Source: Cryptomeria japonica
Taxonomy: Eukaryota; Streptophyta; Pinopsida; Cupressales; Cupressaceae
Length of the DNA: 64,000 nt
Direction of reading: 5' to 3'
Assembly (NCBI RefSeq): GCF_030272615.1
Contig: NC_081415.1
Coordinates: 507,113,373 to 507,177,372, forward strand
Under the pieces are notes generated by a model. The model ran no database searches. It had not been told where the DNA came from and was given only the letters and a program-made list of their open reading frames with translations. The translations under genes were made by a program, and so were the position numbers. Each line of letters begins with the position of its first letter. The first letter of the stretch is position 1. Positions 1 to 10,975 of this stretch are shown in pieces.

Positions 1-156
1 GGGGTGAATCACGTGAAATATTTGTGTTATCTGTGTTATGCAATTTTCTTCATCTTTTGTGTTTGTATCTGCATATAATTGTTAATTTATATTTGCTCCA
101 GATCTGCCTAAACCGTAACAATTAGAAGCCCCATGGGTATCAGAAGGAGAGTTAGG

Positions 157-1035
157 TTAATCTCTCTTTTCTTTTTCATTGATCTTTTTGGTAGAGCTAC
201 AAGTAACTCTAGAGGTCCTGAGCTCCTCACTTTCTATTTTCCTCTTTTTCTTTGATGGGCCCTCTTTTGTAAGTTCAACCTTCTTATCTGCCCTTTTTGT
301 TTTCTTCTTCGAGGGTTCCCCTTTTTCTATTTTCAAATTTTTTAACATGGGCCCCTTATTTACCTTCCTGACAGGCAAGGACAAAAATTCTAACCATTTA
401 TGTTTCCCTGACTCCTTCTTTAAGAAACGATGCTTAACATTAAGAGGAATTAAACTAGGATACTTTATATAAATATCTCTTTCTTTTACCCTAGCTATCA
501 TAGAAGAAATGTGTGAGAATAGGAAAGAAGGAAGATTAACCTGAGTCTTTGGTATAGTGTTTACATACCTTAAATGAATTGATAGTCACATACCTAGGCC
601 CAACACCGTGTCATACTGCCCTTCACAGGTGAAAATTTTCATAAGCCAGAGCACTGTTGTTTTCCATGGCTCGTCCAAACTACTTCTATTTACACCCTTT
701 GTGCTACCTTTAGGTATTTGCAACTCAAGTTGTTTCTCATTTCCTTCATGGAATGAATTGATCACCTCATCAAAATTGATGTGGCCCTTGTTTATCAACT
801 CCCCTTTAGTGGGAATTCTTGAGATTTCACTTATAACTTGGGGTGTTACTTCAATTACTTCTCCTCCTACTCGAGTAACATTGACATGAAAATTTTCCAC
901 AAATTCTTCTACAATTTTTGGCTCAAATCCTTCATACGTTTTAATAAAACTCAACCAACCCACCTGCTCTAGCAATCTTTCTGTTTCTGGGTCTAAGCTA
1001 AAATTTTCTAGCTCAGTGATTCATTTGTTCCCCAT
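157..1035 (-). pseudogene. 3' ORF of element A (putative plant transposon protein-like domain)
   Basis: The frame can start at the ATG at 1033-1035 and meets a stop four codons later. It resumes as a 129-codon stretch (586-975), stops at 583-585, and continues after a shift as a 114-codon stretch (157-501). The first part has a GW..FI...F...I..EF pattern, then a VGG..I.V....I pattern. The second part ends in a lysine-rich stretch with several SKKK/SKKKRK runs that look like nuclear localisation signals. The order matches the N-terminal half of the 3' ORF of element B at 57893-60056, including a W...V...MK motif followed by LSIHL. I recognise the architecture as like plant ORFs annotated as putative plant transposon protein; the function is unknown. 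It sits downstream of integrase, where Athila-type elements carry an extra ORF. Confidence 0.6.
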
Positions 1036-2177
1036 TTCTTCTTACTCTGAAAATTCTACTTTCAACTCTGCAAATTAAACTCGACTCACAAAACAGGGAA
1101 TGAAAAATATTTCATGCAAAGATAAAATATATGTCCAAGGTGATCATTAATTACACACACATATTTTTCATTAACTTCATACTAAATCTGCATGATCCGT
1201 TTGCCATTATGTTGCACTTTGCTTCAAGATTTGTTGATTTGGTGGTGGCTTTAGTATGTGTATTGATCGCCGCAATCATTACTTTTTAAAATTTTAAATG
1301 ACAAATAACGTCAATCCAATTCATCACTTATATCTCCATTTAATACTTGTTAACTTATAATAATAATGTTATTAATAAGCTGACATAACTTTATACAAAA
1401 TAAATTATAATTTTTACTTTATATCCAAAAATTAGAAAATAATATTTCAAAAACAATACCTATGATAAATATTTACCTTTTAACTATTCAATGTATATTG
1501 GTCAGGAGTCATCATGCAGGACTAATCATTTTGCTACTAATAAAAAGCAACATACTAATTAGGAGCCGTCAGGAGCATAAATATCAACTTATCAATAGTA
1601 ATACTGACAAGCTGATTAGGATTTACTCAAAACTCTTTCTGCATGGACCAAGTAAACATTAAATAATGATACAATCTTCAAAAATTTCAACATCAGAGAC
1701 TATCTGGAGCAAGAGGAACACTAATCCAGCAAAATAATTGTTTTTGGATTCATGAAAGCCATCAGGAGCAAATTGTAGTTGATCTGGAAAAAGTTGTCAT
1801 TCCTGGTTTTCAAATTTTTTCTGAAGGTATGAATCGCCATTTCTGGTTTTCAATTCACCCCTAAGGTAAACCGCCATTTCTAGTTTTCAATTCACCCCCA
1901 AGGTAAACCGCCATTTCTAGTTTTCAATCATCCTCATTTTTTATTTTTTTTGGGGGGGGGGGGGGAAATAAACCACTATTTCTAGTTTTCAATTTATCTC
2001 CTTTATTTTGTCTTCTTGTTGGAGTCATTCAAAATTGAATTTCACCACATAAGTGATGTCCTCCATGATGAAGTGTTCTATCATAGACTGTAGTTCATAA
2101 AGGAATTCTTCTTTATATGCTGGTTTATGATACAACTTTAACCAATGACCTTTAACCAGCATAATTTTTTTCAAGCA
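1036..2177. other. Non-coding spacer of element A between integrase and 3' ORF
   Basis: No reading frame here has a recognisable product. It is AT-rich, contains several TCAGGAG words (about 1503, 1569, 1751), a short tandem repeat (separate entry) and a 14-G run at 1952-1965. The position corresponds to the non-coding stretch 57298-57892 between pol and the 3' ORF in element B. I see no G-rich minus-strand polypurine tract here, unlike in B. Confidence 0.6.
1835..1995. repeat. 37-bp tandem repeat, three copies plus a degenerate fourth
   Basis: The word CGCCATTTCT recurs at 1835, 1872 and 1909, an exact 37-bp period, each time followed by a GGTTTTCAAT or AGTTTTCAAT tract. Copies one and two continue into TCACCCC..AAGGTAAAC. 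A degenerate fourth copy (ACCACTATTTCT) follows near 1971, after the 14-G run. Confidence 0.85.
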
Positions 2178-3613
2178 CTAATTGAATTGCACCATTATCA
2201 TAAACTTGATTGATTTCATATGGTCCCAACCATCTTGTGTGAAATTTTCCTTTGAATTGCTAGAACCAAGAATCAAATAATAGTGCCTAGTATCCCTTTT
2301 TGAACTGTTTGGATCTACAATATTTTTGTCATGCCATATCTTCCTCTGATTATGAATTATCTTTATATGTTGCAAAGCTTCCATTCTCATTTCATCTAAT
2401 CTATTTAACTACAAAATTCTGGCCTTTTCTGCTTTGGACAGATCAATTCCAACTTCCCATGTTATTCTCAATTTCCTTAATTCAAACTCAATTGGCATGA
2501 CAAGAGTTTTCCCATGCACCAATTCATATGGAGAAAATCTTGTGCTGGTTTTCCATGTTGTGTTATAAGCCCATACTACTTCATTTAATCTATCTGACCA
2601 ATCTAATTTTCTCAGAGTAATGGTCTTTGTTATGATATTTTCCAATTCTCAATTGGTTACCTCCACTTGACAATTAGCTTGTGGATGATATGGTGAATAA
2701 TTTTGGTGTCTCATCTTATATTTATGCATGAAATCCTCCATCATGGTAGACATGAACCATGGTCCCTAATCAGATACTATCTCCTCAGAGCACCAAATCT
2801 TTGAAGAATTTGTTTGTACAGAAAGTCGGCAACCTTGTCTTCTTTGGCCACCGATAATGCTTTCACTTCAACCCATTTTGTAACATAATCTGTACAGACT
2901 AGGATGTAGTGATATCCCTTGGAAGGAGGATCTATAGGTCCTACAAAATCAATTCCCCACTTCTCAAATGGCTCAATAACTATTTGTTGTTGAAGAGGCA
3001 TCTCCATTATTGTAGTTGGTCTCCCCATGCATTGGCATTCATCACAATGTTTCACATAAAATGAAACATCTTTAGTCATGGAAGGCCAAAAGTAGCCTAC
3101 TCACAGGTTCTTATGGACTGTTCTGATCACTGAATAATGTCCTCCTTCTGGTTCATTATGACATGCATGTATAATATCATAAACATCAATTTCTTGTACA
3201 CACATGCGAAGAACATAATCAAGGAACATTTTAAACAAAAGACCATCAATCCATTGAAATCTAGAACTTTCGTGAATTAATAATTTCTTTTGCTTAGGAT
3301 TGAAATGATTTGGGCACTTCCTTGTTACAAGATAATTTTCAATATTAGCAACCAAGGTGACTGTACCGAAATAGAAAATAAGTGTTCATCTGGAAAAGCA
3401 TCATTCACTATTTTATTATTTCCCTGCAAAACCATCCTTGAGAGAAAATTAGCTACAACATTATCCTTACATAGTTTTTTCACAATGGTTATATCAAATT
3501 TCCGTAGAAGTAACAACCATCTTATTATTCTACCACCTACAACAACTTTATTCATCAAATAACGAATGGCTACATGATCTGTGTGGATAAATATTTTGTA
3601 ACCAGTAATATAA
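2178..3613 (-). pseudogene. Element A pol: end of RNase H and integrase
   Basis: Minus-strand fragments in order. 3325-3558 is the RNase H/connector end (RWLLLLRKFDITIV, then VVANFLSR). 3101-3355 is the start of the integrase zinc-binding region (YDIIHACHNEPEGGH). 2777-3079 holds CDEC and the catalytic core GIDFVGPIDPPSKG..., with VCTDYVTKWVE. 2409-2645 is the core end (LDWSDRLNEVVWAYNTTWKTS, HGKT). 2178-2390 is a shifted C-terminal tail. The second catalytic Asp survives just before 2777 but is followed by a TAG in place of Gln. The same domains occur in element B at 55653-57297, with many shared words, so A and B belong to one family. Several stops and shifts make it non-functional. Confidence 0.85.
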
Positions 3614-3838
3614 TGTCTAAATATGTTTTAATTAAGTAAAAGCGGGTATTTGAAAGGTACCCGAACCTTTTACAAGCCAGGAAAACAAAAATGCTAAAAA
3701 AAGTGCCTGATCACTTTCAAAAAGACAAAATGAACCCACCAGAAGGGAACAACTTAATACATCATTACATTAAAAACTTGGAAGCAAAAGGAAAGCACAA
3801 GGACAACAAAGAGACAGAACCAAGGACAACAACTGGAA

Positions 3839-4453
3839 CTAAATACTATTCAAAATTTCCTCAGTGTGAACAACCATTTGTTTCATGTTGTTCGCTAAGG
3901 TCTTCATATCCTCCAGCTCACGACCATCGATGTCAACCTTATTCTTTGTGTTGGCTTTGGTCCTCCTTTCATGACCCTTCTTGTTCACCTGCTCTTTATC
4001 ACCATCCTTCTCTGCATTATTCTCAAACCTGTTGATAAAGATGTTCATGTTGTCCACCAAAGATTTGAGGATTTGGAAATTTTGATCAGCAATCTGCTTG
4101 ACATTGTGCTCCAGCCTGTCGATTCTGCTGCTAAAATCTTTCAGTTTGTTTTCCATTTCCTTTCTATCTCCCATCTCATTGACCTTTTTTTCAATTGCTA
4201 AGATTTTACCAACCATACATTCAATAGCTTCTGCATTATGCAGAACGACCACTAACTCTTTAACATGCTCCGCCAAGGTCTTGTCACCAACTGTAATTCT
4301 TGCCATGGCCTGTGTATTAGTTTTCAAACTATTAATATCCTTCACCATAGTAGCAATGGTCTCACAGAAAGCCTTAATAGTATCTTTGTCACCACTATCA
4401 CTTTGACCCCCTTTTTCCTCGTTATGCAGACTAGTCGTGTTCACGGTCTCCAA
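3839..4453 (-). pseudogene. Cargo ORF C-terminal part, coiled-coil protein
   Basis: A 204-codon open frame in the insertion. It is probably the continuation of the frame ending at 4586, because the sequence between (about 4454-4585) reads as acidic and lysine-rich protein with stops and a shift. It is rich in Glu, Lys, Asp, Asn and Met, with heptad-like spacing of hydrophobics from about residue 25 to 150 (for example the KILAIEKKVNEM region and SRIDRLEHNVKQIADQ). This predicts a coiled coil. There is no signal peptide or membrane segment. Helical C-terminal regions also follow the K-rich tail in the 3' ORF of element B (58924-59316) and in the cargo at 34844-36432. Function unknown. Confidence 0.5.
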
Positions 4454-4585
4454 ATTATCCTTAACCGGGTTACCCTCCCCTTCTTTGTCCTGATTATCAA
4501 TCCTCTTATTTTATTCATCCTCCTCCTTAGATTCAACCAGAACATAATTGAGATCATAATTGCTACCCTTTTTAGTGTTCTTTTT

Positions 4586-5269
4586 CTAAGCCTTCTTTCC
4601 AGAGGCTTTCCCTTTCCTCTTTTTAACAGGTTTTTCCTCAAGAGATTTAGTTTCAGAATCTGACATTTCAGATTCCACAATAATCCTCCTCTTCTTGGCC
4701 CTAATCCTCCCTTTTTTGCTAGCTTCTTCCGACTCTCCCTCGGTCTCTGAATCAAAGTTGAAATCACTATCCTTACTTTCCGTAGTCTCTTCTCTGGCAT
4801 TTTTGCCTTTAATAGGCTTTTCAATGCACTTCCCCTTTAGCATTTTATAAACCAAGACCATAAGCCCCTGGTGGAGGGCATGATCACCTTTAGGGTCCTT
4901 CTGGATCTCCTTTATAGTATGATCCATTGAACAGGCAAGGTAATAGGGAAGGCTAACCCTTTCACCATGACGGAAATGGTTGAGAAGGACGAAGTGATGC
5001 CCATATGCCCTGGTAAACCTACCATCTAAGGTAATATATTCAATAGAAGCAAATAAGACAAACCTCCATGGCCTACAAATTCTCTTCGGGGAGTGGTAGG
5101 AGTTGTCAATTTTGATCATCTTTCTTCTCTCACCATTCGTAATAGGAAACTTGTCTGCAGCATTATCTGATATCCCTCTGTCCCTGTAAAATTTCATACC
5201 CTCGGTAGTCATCCCCGTGGCCTTAGCGATAACCTCTTCATCTACATTCATCATATGTGATCCAATCAA
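4586..5269 (-). pseudogene. Cargo ORF N-terminal part, putative plant transposon protein-like domain plus K-rich tail
   Basis: A 227-codon frame. Residues about 65-150 form the recognisable module: a Trp-rich start (RPWRFVLFASIEYITLDG), then RAYGHHFVLLNHFRHGERV, LPYYLACSMDHTIK and HQGLMVLVYKML. The first half of the domain seen in elements A and B seems to be missing at the N-terminus. The C-terminal third alternates acidic runs (ESKDSDFNFDSETEGESEE) with basic runs (KKGRIRAKKRR, KKRKGKASGKK) that look like nuclear localisation signals. It aligns by eye with the second half of the 3' ORFs of A and B, around RYS..HS.HFKLS in B. The reaction, if any, is unknown. Confidence 0.55.
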
Positions 5270-5289
5270 AATTTTTCCTCGTGTCTAAA

Positions 5290-6146
5290 TTTGTTTATTG
5301 CATACACAACATCTAAAAATTATTTTTCAGTTGTTGTATAATTTCTCTATTGGACTCAAATTCTTACTGATGTTATGTATAGCATGCATCGCTCCATTCT
5401 CATCCTTCTATCCCAAGGCTGCTCCGATAGCAAAATTGGATGCATCCGCATGTATATGGAATGGTTCTCCCAAAACAGGTCCCTTGATTATAGGTGAGGT
5501 AGTCAAGGCGTATTTTATAGTTTCAAATGATTCCTGGCAATTTTTTGTCCATAAAAATTTTGAGTCTTTCTTGAGTAATGTAAACAATGGTTCAACAATT
5601 CTACTGAATCCTTTAATGAATCTTCTGTAGTAACCTGCATGTCTAAGAAAACTTCTAACATTAGTTTGAGATTTTGGAACCTCAATGTGTTGGATGACTT
5701 CCACCTCCTTTGGATCAAATTTAATGCCTTCTTTAGATATATGGTCTCCTAAAACAATCCCTTCTATCATCACAAGAGAATATTTTTCATGATTGAGTGA
5801 TAACCTATGATCTTTGCATCTTTGCAACACTTTATTCAAACTTTCTAGTGCCTCATCATATGTTTTCCCATGAAGCGTGAAATCATTCATAAATACCTCT
5901 ACACATGAAGTAGTTAAGTCAACAAAAATGGCTAAAACAACTCTTTGAAAAGTAGTAGGTGCATTACAGAGCCCAAATGGAAGAACTTGGAATGCAAAAG
6001 TTTTCCAAGGACATGTAAATGTTATTTTATTCTGATCCTTAGGAGCCACTTGTATTTGATTGTAATCGCTAAAACCATCTAGGAAGGAGAAATAATTATT
6101 TCCAGCTAGGTTATCAAGAACCTGATCAATAAAGGGTAAAGAAAAT
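5290..6146 (-). pseudogene. Element A pol: RT palm to start of RNase H
   Basis: A 251-codon frame (5408-6163, the first few codons lying in the inserted LTR) with LPFIDQVLDNLAG, FSFLDGFSDYNQI, TFTCPWKTFAFQVLPFGLCNAPTTFQ, the thumb (ILQRCKDHRLSLN) and the connection FLRHAGYYRRFIKGFS. It ends in the RNase H start HIHADASN.AIGA. This is RT of Ty3/Gypsy type. The catalytic motif, normally (Y/F)xDD, reads F-M-N-D: the codon at 5885-5887 is AAT where GAT is expected, so the first active-site aspartate is lost. The frame runs straight into the inserted LTR at 6148 on one side and to the TSD at 5289 on the other. Confidence 0.9.
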
Positions 6147-6147
6147 T

Positions 6148-7400
6148 TGTTAGCAGCAATCAAGAAGGAAGACTGAGAGGGGGGGATGAATTAGTTTTCA
6201 ACGGAAATCAGATAATCAAACACCAAAGCATAAACTAATAAACTGCAGCAACTGAAAAAAAATACAATACATAACACCAAGATTTTTGACGCGGAAAACC
6301 CGGTTAAGGGAAAAACCACGGTGGCAACCTACCCACAATAAGATGATACTTTGCAGTAGTATGTGAAAATATTACAATGGGGAATGCACATGCATTCAGG
6401 ATCACTTCCCAAAAGATATATGCCCGCAAGGCTCCAACCCTCAGGGAAGTCTCACTGACTTACAAAATGAATCAGACTACTATCTGAAAGGAATGAACTG
6501 CAATAGTAGCATCTACATATGCCAGATGACAGTTTCGATTAAGCATAGTTGTCTACTCTGCAACACCAATCTCACCGCAACACTTCATTAAATGATATAT
6601 CTCTTGTTCGCACTCTTTGATGATGCAAACATAACAACAACAACTAAATTACATAAGTATATCACCTATATACATGCAAATCATCAACCTTGATAGCAAG
6701 GTCAGCTAAACCCTCAACCCTCGGCTCATAAATATAAAAATTACATTACATGATATAAAGATCAACCACTGGACCAATATTATGATTTACATTACATAGC
6801 ATGGACCTAATTCAATTTTCCAAACTATCACATCCACCATAAATCATGTCAAGATCAACCGCAACATGCTACACCACTAGAAATACCGCATAACACACAA
6901 ATCATCACCGGTTGATAGATATTACCAAAAATCGCACAACGATCAATGTGGATCACTAAAACAAATAGGACATGATTAGGAAACACTAGCAAACACATTA
7001 GAATCATCTGAAATAGTTGTTCCAACTCCATCTTTCAAATCTTCATCGATCAACATCTCAATGCTCAAGAACACAACCAAACAACAATTGTCATGAAGAA
7101 AGATAACTTGTGAGTCACCAAATCATGAACCATGTGAAATGAAGATACACAAGATCATCCCGAATAATATCCCAAAATCTCAACACAAGATTTGATCATT
7201 CCAAAATATACTAGAGGGAATACCGACATGAACACCAAGAACTGGTAACCAAAGAACAACAAACCGGATTAGAAAATCTTCCCAAACTCATAGGAATAAC
7301 CCACAGGAATATGTTGACATCAATGACAACAACATATCCAAATTCAACAACCAAATCCAACAAACTACAACAATCTCCCAACAATCTCAACAACTCAACA
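6148..7400 (-). mobile_element. Solo LTR of a copia-type element inside element A RT
   Basis: RT coding sequence of element A stops at 7405 and resumes at 6146. The intervening 1,253 bp begin TGTTAGCAGC and end CTCAACA on the plus strand (TG...CA). AAAAT flanks both sides (6142-6146 and 7401-7405), with one extra T at 6147. Near the left edge is GAGAGGGGGGGATGAAT, followed by ACACCAAGATTTTTGACGCG, GGAAAACCCGG and AGGGAAAAACCACGGTGG. These match the 3' ends of the other copia-type LTRs in the window (about 25976-26160, 39770-39960), which sets the minus orientation. It has no internal region, so it is a solo LTR left by LTR-LTR recombination. Confidence 0.8.
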
Positions 7401-7405
7401 AAAAT

Positions 7406-7940
7406 AATCCTTTTTAGTGGCCTTATTCAACTCCCTATAATCAACACAAACATTCCACTTTCCATTTTTCTTAGGCACAATGACCAATGGTCAAACCCAT
7501 TGACTATCAGAAATTGGATAGATAAACCCTACTTGCAATAATTTTTCTATTTTAATTTTGATAAAATCTCTTAAAGCTGGGTTGATTCGTCTTTGTCCTT
7601 ATCTCACAAGCTTGACATATTCAGTGTAGATGTGATGTATACAGATTGAAGGATGTATCCCCCTCATATCCTTATATTCCCAAGAAAATGCTTCTGTGTG
7701 TTTTTCCAAAGTAAGTTGTAACTTCTCTTCTTGTGCTAAAGGCAAGGATGAATTAATGAAGAGAGGTTTGTTTGTTGAAATTAAAATTTCTTTCATATAT
7801 TTTTTCCCTTCATGTGGATCTCCAATTATTGTATTAAGAGGACAAGGGTGCGGATTATCATGATGTAGGGTTTCATCATGACTTCCCCTCTTGACTTCCT
7901 TTTGAAAAGAATTTTCCTCAATTTCTTCATAAATTGTCAC
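7406..7940 (-). pseudogene. Element A pol: protease-RT connector and RT fingers
   Basis: The frame 7599-7940 carries the pre-RT segment with LEKHTEAFSWEYKDMRGI and HHIYTE. After a stop at 7596-7598 it continues to 7406 with the RT start (SDSQWV, IVPKKNGKWNVCVDYRELNKAT). The coding sequence is cut at 7400 by the solo LTR and continues at 6146. In intact Ty3 elements this is one polyprotein with protease upstream and RT palm downstream. The SWEYKDM-type motif marks the entrance to RT in Tat/Athila-type elements. Confidence 0.85.
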
Positions 7941-8705
7941 TATCCAGTTTTTCTCCTCGATCTACATATTCCTCACACTCTTCAACATGTTCAGTTAAAG
8001 TGATCATGGCTAATTCAACAACTCTATCCCCTTCTGAATCCATATTATTGTCAATCCTTTGTTCAGTGTTAGAATGAATTATTGGTTTAGTTGGGGGGTA
8101 AAGTGTCAATTCTTTCTGTTTCCGACCATTGGAAATGGTCATACTACCAGATGTACAATCTATTAGTGATGTTGTAGTTGCTAACCAAGGTCTTCCTAGT
8201 ATGATTGGATATCTTGATGCCTTTTTCCTAGCTTTAAGTACCAGAAAATCCATTGCATAATCCCAAGTTTCAATAGTAATGGTGACGTATTCCAAAACAC
8301 CTTCAGGTTTAGCAGTAGACTGGTCTACTAACTGAAGTACAGTTGTTGGTTGAACTTTAGTCATTCCTAAAATCTTTGTCATATCTGTAGTGATAACATT
8401 TATAGTTGCTCCTAAATCAATTAAGACATCAGGTATTTCAATTCCTCTTATGCTCAAAGTAATCTCGGGACTTCCAAGATCACTATATTTTGAGGAAGCA
8501 ACCTTCTTGACAGTACATCAATAAGTTTGGTTCATACTTGTATTGTAGGTGGAAATTTATGTTTCCTTCCAGGTGTCTTTACATAGAGTGACTTGATAAG
8601 TTAATTTATTTATGGGATATCCTCGATAGCTTGCAAAAAAGGGATTTATATGTTAATCTTTTTCAACTCCCAAAGAAGTGGAGATTTTGCTATGTTGATA
8701 TGATC
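7927..8705 (-). pseudogene. Element A retropepsin-like protease
   Basis: The frame 7927-8457 begins just before the active-site triad: IPDVLIDLGATINVI, where D-L-G-A corresponds to the DTG/DSG of aspartic proteases. The second half has YPIILGRPWLATT and the SMTISNGRK end typical of plant Ty3 proteases. Upstream (8458-8705) the same protein continues with several stops and reads as the gag-protease linker. The protease would cut the polyprotein in the virus-like particle. Unlike the copy in element B, the catalytic Asp is still present here, but the polyprotein cannot be made in one piece. Confidence 0.85.
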
Positions 8706-8708
8706 AGG

Positions 8709-10350
8709 TCAGGAGGAATCGAGAGCTTTTTGTGTTGTTTCCAAACATTCTGGATATGGGGCTTCACTAGTCATTTCCTTTACTTCACTAGAATAATGAT
8801 CTTCTTCCTTCATTTCTTTTGTCTTTTCCTCCTCCTTGGCATCATCTTTTGAAGGAACAATATGATTCCTTAATTGAACATCATTAACTTCTATTACATT
8901 CAAACCAGGGGGATTGATATTAGCATTAAATGTTTGTTAAGGATGATTATTCTTAGGATTTGAAATTGGTTGTGCTAGAATTTGAGGTTGATTCACTTGC
9001 TCATTAGCAGTATTTAGACCAGTGATAAGAGGTTGAGGTTGTCCCCAAGGTCGCTTTGGCCCTTGATTTTGCCATGGTTGAGATTGAGATTGATTTTGTT
9101 GCCACTACTATTGATTTTGTTGCCATCGTGGTTGATTCTACTGTCATGATTGGTTCCATTGTGGTTGATTCCATTGTGGACTAACCCACTATGGAGGTCC
9201 CCAAGATGTAGGAGGTGTCCATTGATTAGAATTTTAATTATTCCTAGGACCATATTGTCCTAAAAAGGTGTTAAATCATGTATTCTGCAATCTTTGACCA
9301 ACATATTTAAGCTCTTCCTATTTTATTGGAGGTTTATTTAAATGATTCTTTATCTCTAGTAAGATATTGCGAGAGCTTGTTGCATGATTCTTTTCACAAA
9401 TTTCAGAGAGCTCAACTTGATTCAATGGACATTCCCTTAAGAGATGTTTTCCTCTACACTCTGAACAATAGATGGCCAAAGGTTCAGTGCTTTTCTTATA
9501 TACCTAAGTATTAAGATGGAGGAGTATATCAAATTTTTCAGGTTTTCCAACTCTTTCATTACTTGTGATACATCAGGCCCTAAAGCTTTGTTTTTTCTAG
9601 AATCTCTAGTCCCACTCTAGTTTGTGAGTAATTTATGCAAATATTAATAATTTCCTCTAAAGGAATTTTATTAATATCGCATTTCCCCATTAAATTCAAG
9701 GCTTCCTTTGATTAATCATCAATCTATCATAAGAAAATTGTTCGACTAATGTAATCATTGAGTCCTTCAGCACATCTTTTGTATACAAACATAAATCTAT
9801 CAACATAATCCTCCAAACTATCATCTTTTGATTGCTCCATTCGAAACAATTTATACTTCATATCTCTTACTCGACAATAATCCTGGTATTTATCCAAGAA
9901 TACTGTCTCCATTTCAATCCATGTTGAGATAGAACCAGCTCATAAACCCATAAACCATCTTAATGTTGATTCATTTAAAGTAGAAGGAAATAACTCCAAC
10001 TTTTGATTATCAGATGTATAGTCATAAGTCTGACATAGGACTTTAAACTCATAGATAAACTAGTCAGGGTCTTCAAAAGTTTTTCCTCTAAAAGTTAGTA
10101 ATACTAAGGGTGAAATGTTTTTCATAGGAGGTTCATGATGCCTCACATTTAAATTAATAGGATATGAGAATGTCCTATTAGGTGGGTGATTTTCATCTTC
10201 CACTCGATCACCCATTTCATGTTGTTGTTGTTGTTCGAATTGTTCAACTTGTTCTGTTTACTCGTTTTGTTGTTCTTCTTGCAATTGGTCAAGATTATAT
10301 GCCTTGGAATAAATCTTCCAAATTGATCTCTAGATCTTCTCATCAACTGT
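8709..10350 (-). pseudogene. Element A gag
   Basis: Broken Tat/Athila-type gag. Near 10300 is RDQFGRFIPR, matching the RDAQGRFLP start of gag in element B. 9727-9912 carries the capsid motif DYCRVRDMKYKLFRMEQ followed by DSLEDYVDRFMFVYKRC, parallel to DESLEDYLERFLFIVKK in B. 9014-9253 is Asn/His/Gly-rich and corresponds to the QN-rich, repeat-like tail of B gag (52900-53100). The part at 8709-8903 is acidic and lysine-rich and leads into the protease. Numerous stops and shifts are present. Confidence 0.75.
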
Positions 10351-10403
10351 TTGAATTTTCCTTATCAACACTAAAGCTCCAACTTCAATAGTTAGATCTT
10401 TTA

Positions 10404-10422
10404 CTCCCTGACAACGACACCA
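10404..10422 (-). promoter_or_regulatory. Primer-binding site of element A
   Basis: On the minus strand TGGTGTCGTTGTCAGGGAG begins six bases inside the LTR edge (LTR end at 10428). This is a variant of the TGGCGCCGTTGCCGGGGA-type PBS of Tat/Athila elements, used for tRNA-primed minus-strand DNA synthesis. Element B has the parallel site at 51564-51581. Confidence 0.75.
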
Positions 10423-10427
10423 AAAAA

Positions 10428-10970
10428 TGTGGGCAAGGTCGTTGATGTCACAACTTTCACTATTTAAATTCTTTTCAATATCAAACCGGGGTGTGTCTAA
10501 AATCTATCTATGATAAGGAGATATTCAATTTTGGGGGTTTTTGCACTGTAAAATAGTGACTTGGGTTGATCATGCTTTTTCAGGAGTTGTCAGGAGCTCT
10601 TTCTTGTGACTGAGTTTTAAGACTAAAAGACACTTTGCGAACCTAAATTAATGAAATCAAACTATCCTAAGAAAGATTTAGATCTAATATCAAGGGGTCA
10701 AATAGGATAGAGTTAAGATTTATCCATAAAATTATTTAATCAAAATTTTAAAAAATTCTAACTTGCTATGAATTCAAATTTAGAACTAAGTACCAAGAAA
10801 TGAACCTGTTTTACTCTTGCAAGAAATGAAATCCATCTTATGATTGTAGAAAAGGAAATCTAATTTAAGAAACATGAAAGCAACTAAACTCCATGGGTTA
10901 ATCTAAAAATGTACCTGCTCTTGTCTCAATTCCAGATTCATCATCTTAATAACTCTTCGAAGCAACGTGT
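10428..10970 (-). repeat. 5' LTR of element A (outer edge estimated)
   Basis: The inner edge is set by the PBS: on the plus strand the LTR starts TGTGGGCAAGG at 10428. The outer edge cannot be fixed because the partner LTR is off-window. I place it near 10970, where the sequence changes to the TCGATATG-rich material that also fills the PMD intron. There are no long ORFs. Confidence 0.5.
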
Positions 10971-10975
10971 GACGA

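Larger units (their letters stand above)
3622..5281 (-). mobile_element. 1.66-kb insertion in element A RNase H, with cargo ORFs and 8-bp TSD
   Basis: The 8-bp word TGTCTAAA occurs at 3614-3621 and again at 5282-5289. Outside these points the RNase H coding sequence of element A is continuous when compared with element B. The inserted DNA carries only minus-strand coding sequence of the 3'-ORF type. The ends show no terminal inverted repeat or LTR, and no poly(A) run lies at the 3' end of the minus strand. A hairpin, CGGGTA / TACCCG with a 9-base loop, lies near the left end (about 3642-3662). It may be a non-autonomous DNA transposon that captured coding sequence, or a retroposed fragment; the class is unresolved. 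Confidence 0.65.
1..10970 (-). mobile_element. Ty3/Gypsy Tat/Athila-like LTR retrotransposon A, truncated at window edge
   Basis: Reading leftwards on the minus strand the parts are in the standard order: 5' LTR (from 10428 rightwards), PBS (10404-10422), gag, protease, RT, RNase H, integrase, and an extra 3' ORF that runs towards position 1. The PBS type, the QN-rich gag and the extra 3' ORF are typical of the Tat/Athila branch. The 3' LTR is not in the window, so no LTR pair or TSD can be read. Two later insertions break it: a solo LTR at 6148-7400 and a 1.66-kb insertion at 3622-5281. Every ORF has stops or shifts, so the copy is dead. The 5' LTR right edge is an estimate. Confidence 0.85.

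Noticed and set aside
1952-1965. Polypurine tract of element A
   Set aside because: The G run is on the plus strand, but element A is on the minus strand, where it would be a C run.
3622-3700. Helitron 3' end (hairpin near the border)
   Set aside because: A hairpin exists at about 3642-3662, but no CTRR end follows at the expected distance, and Helitrons do not make 8-bp TSDs.
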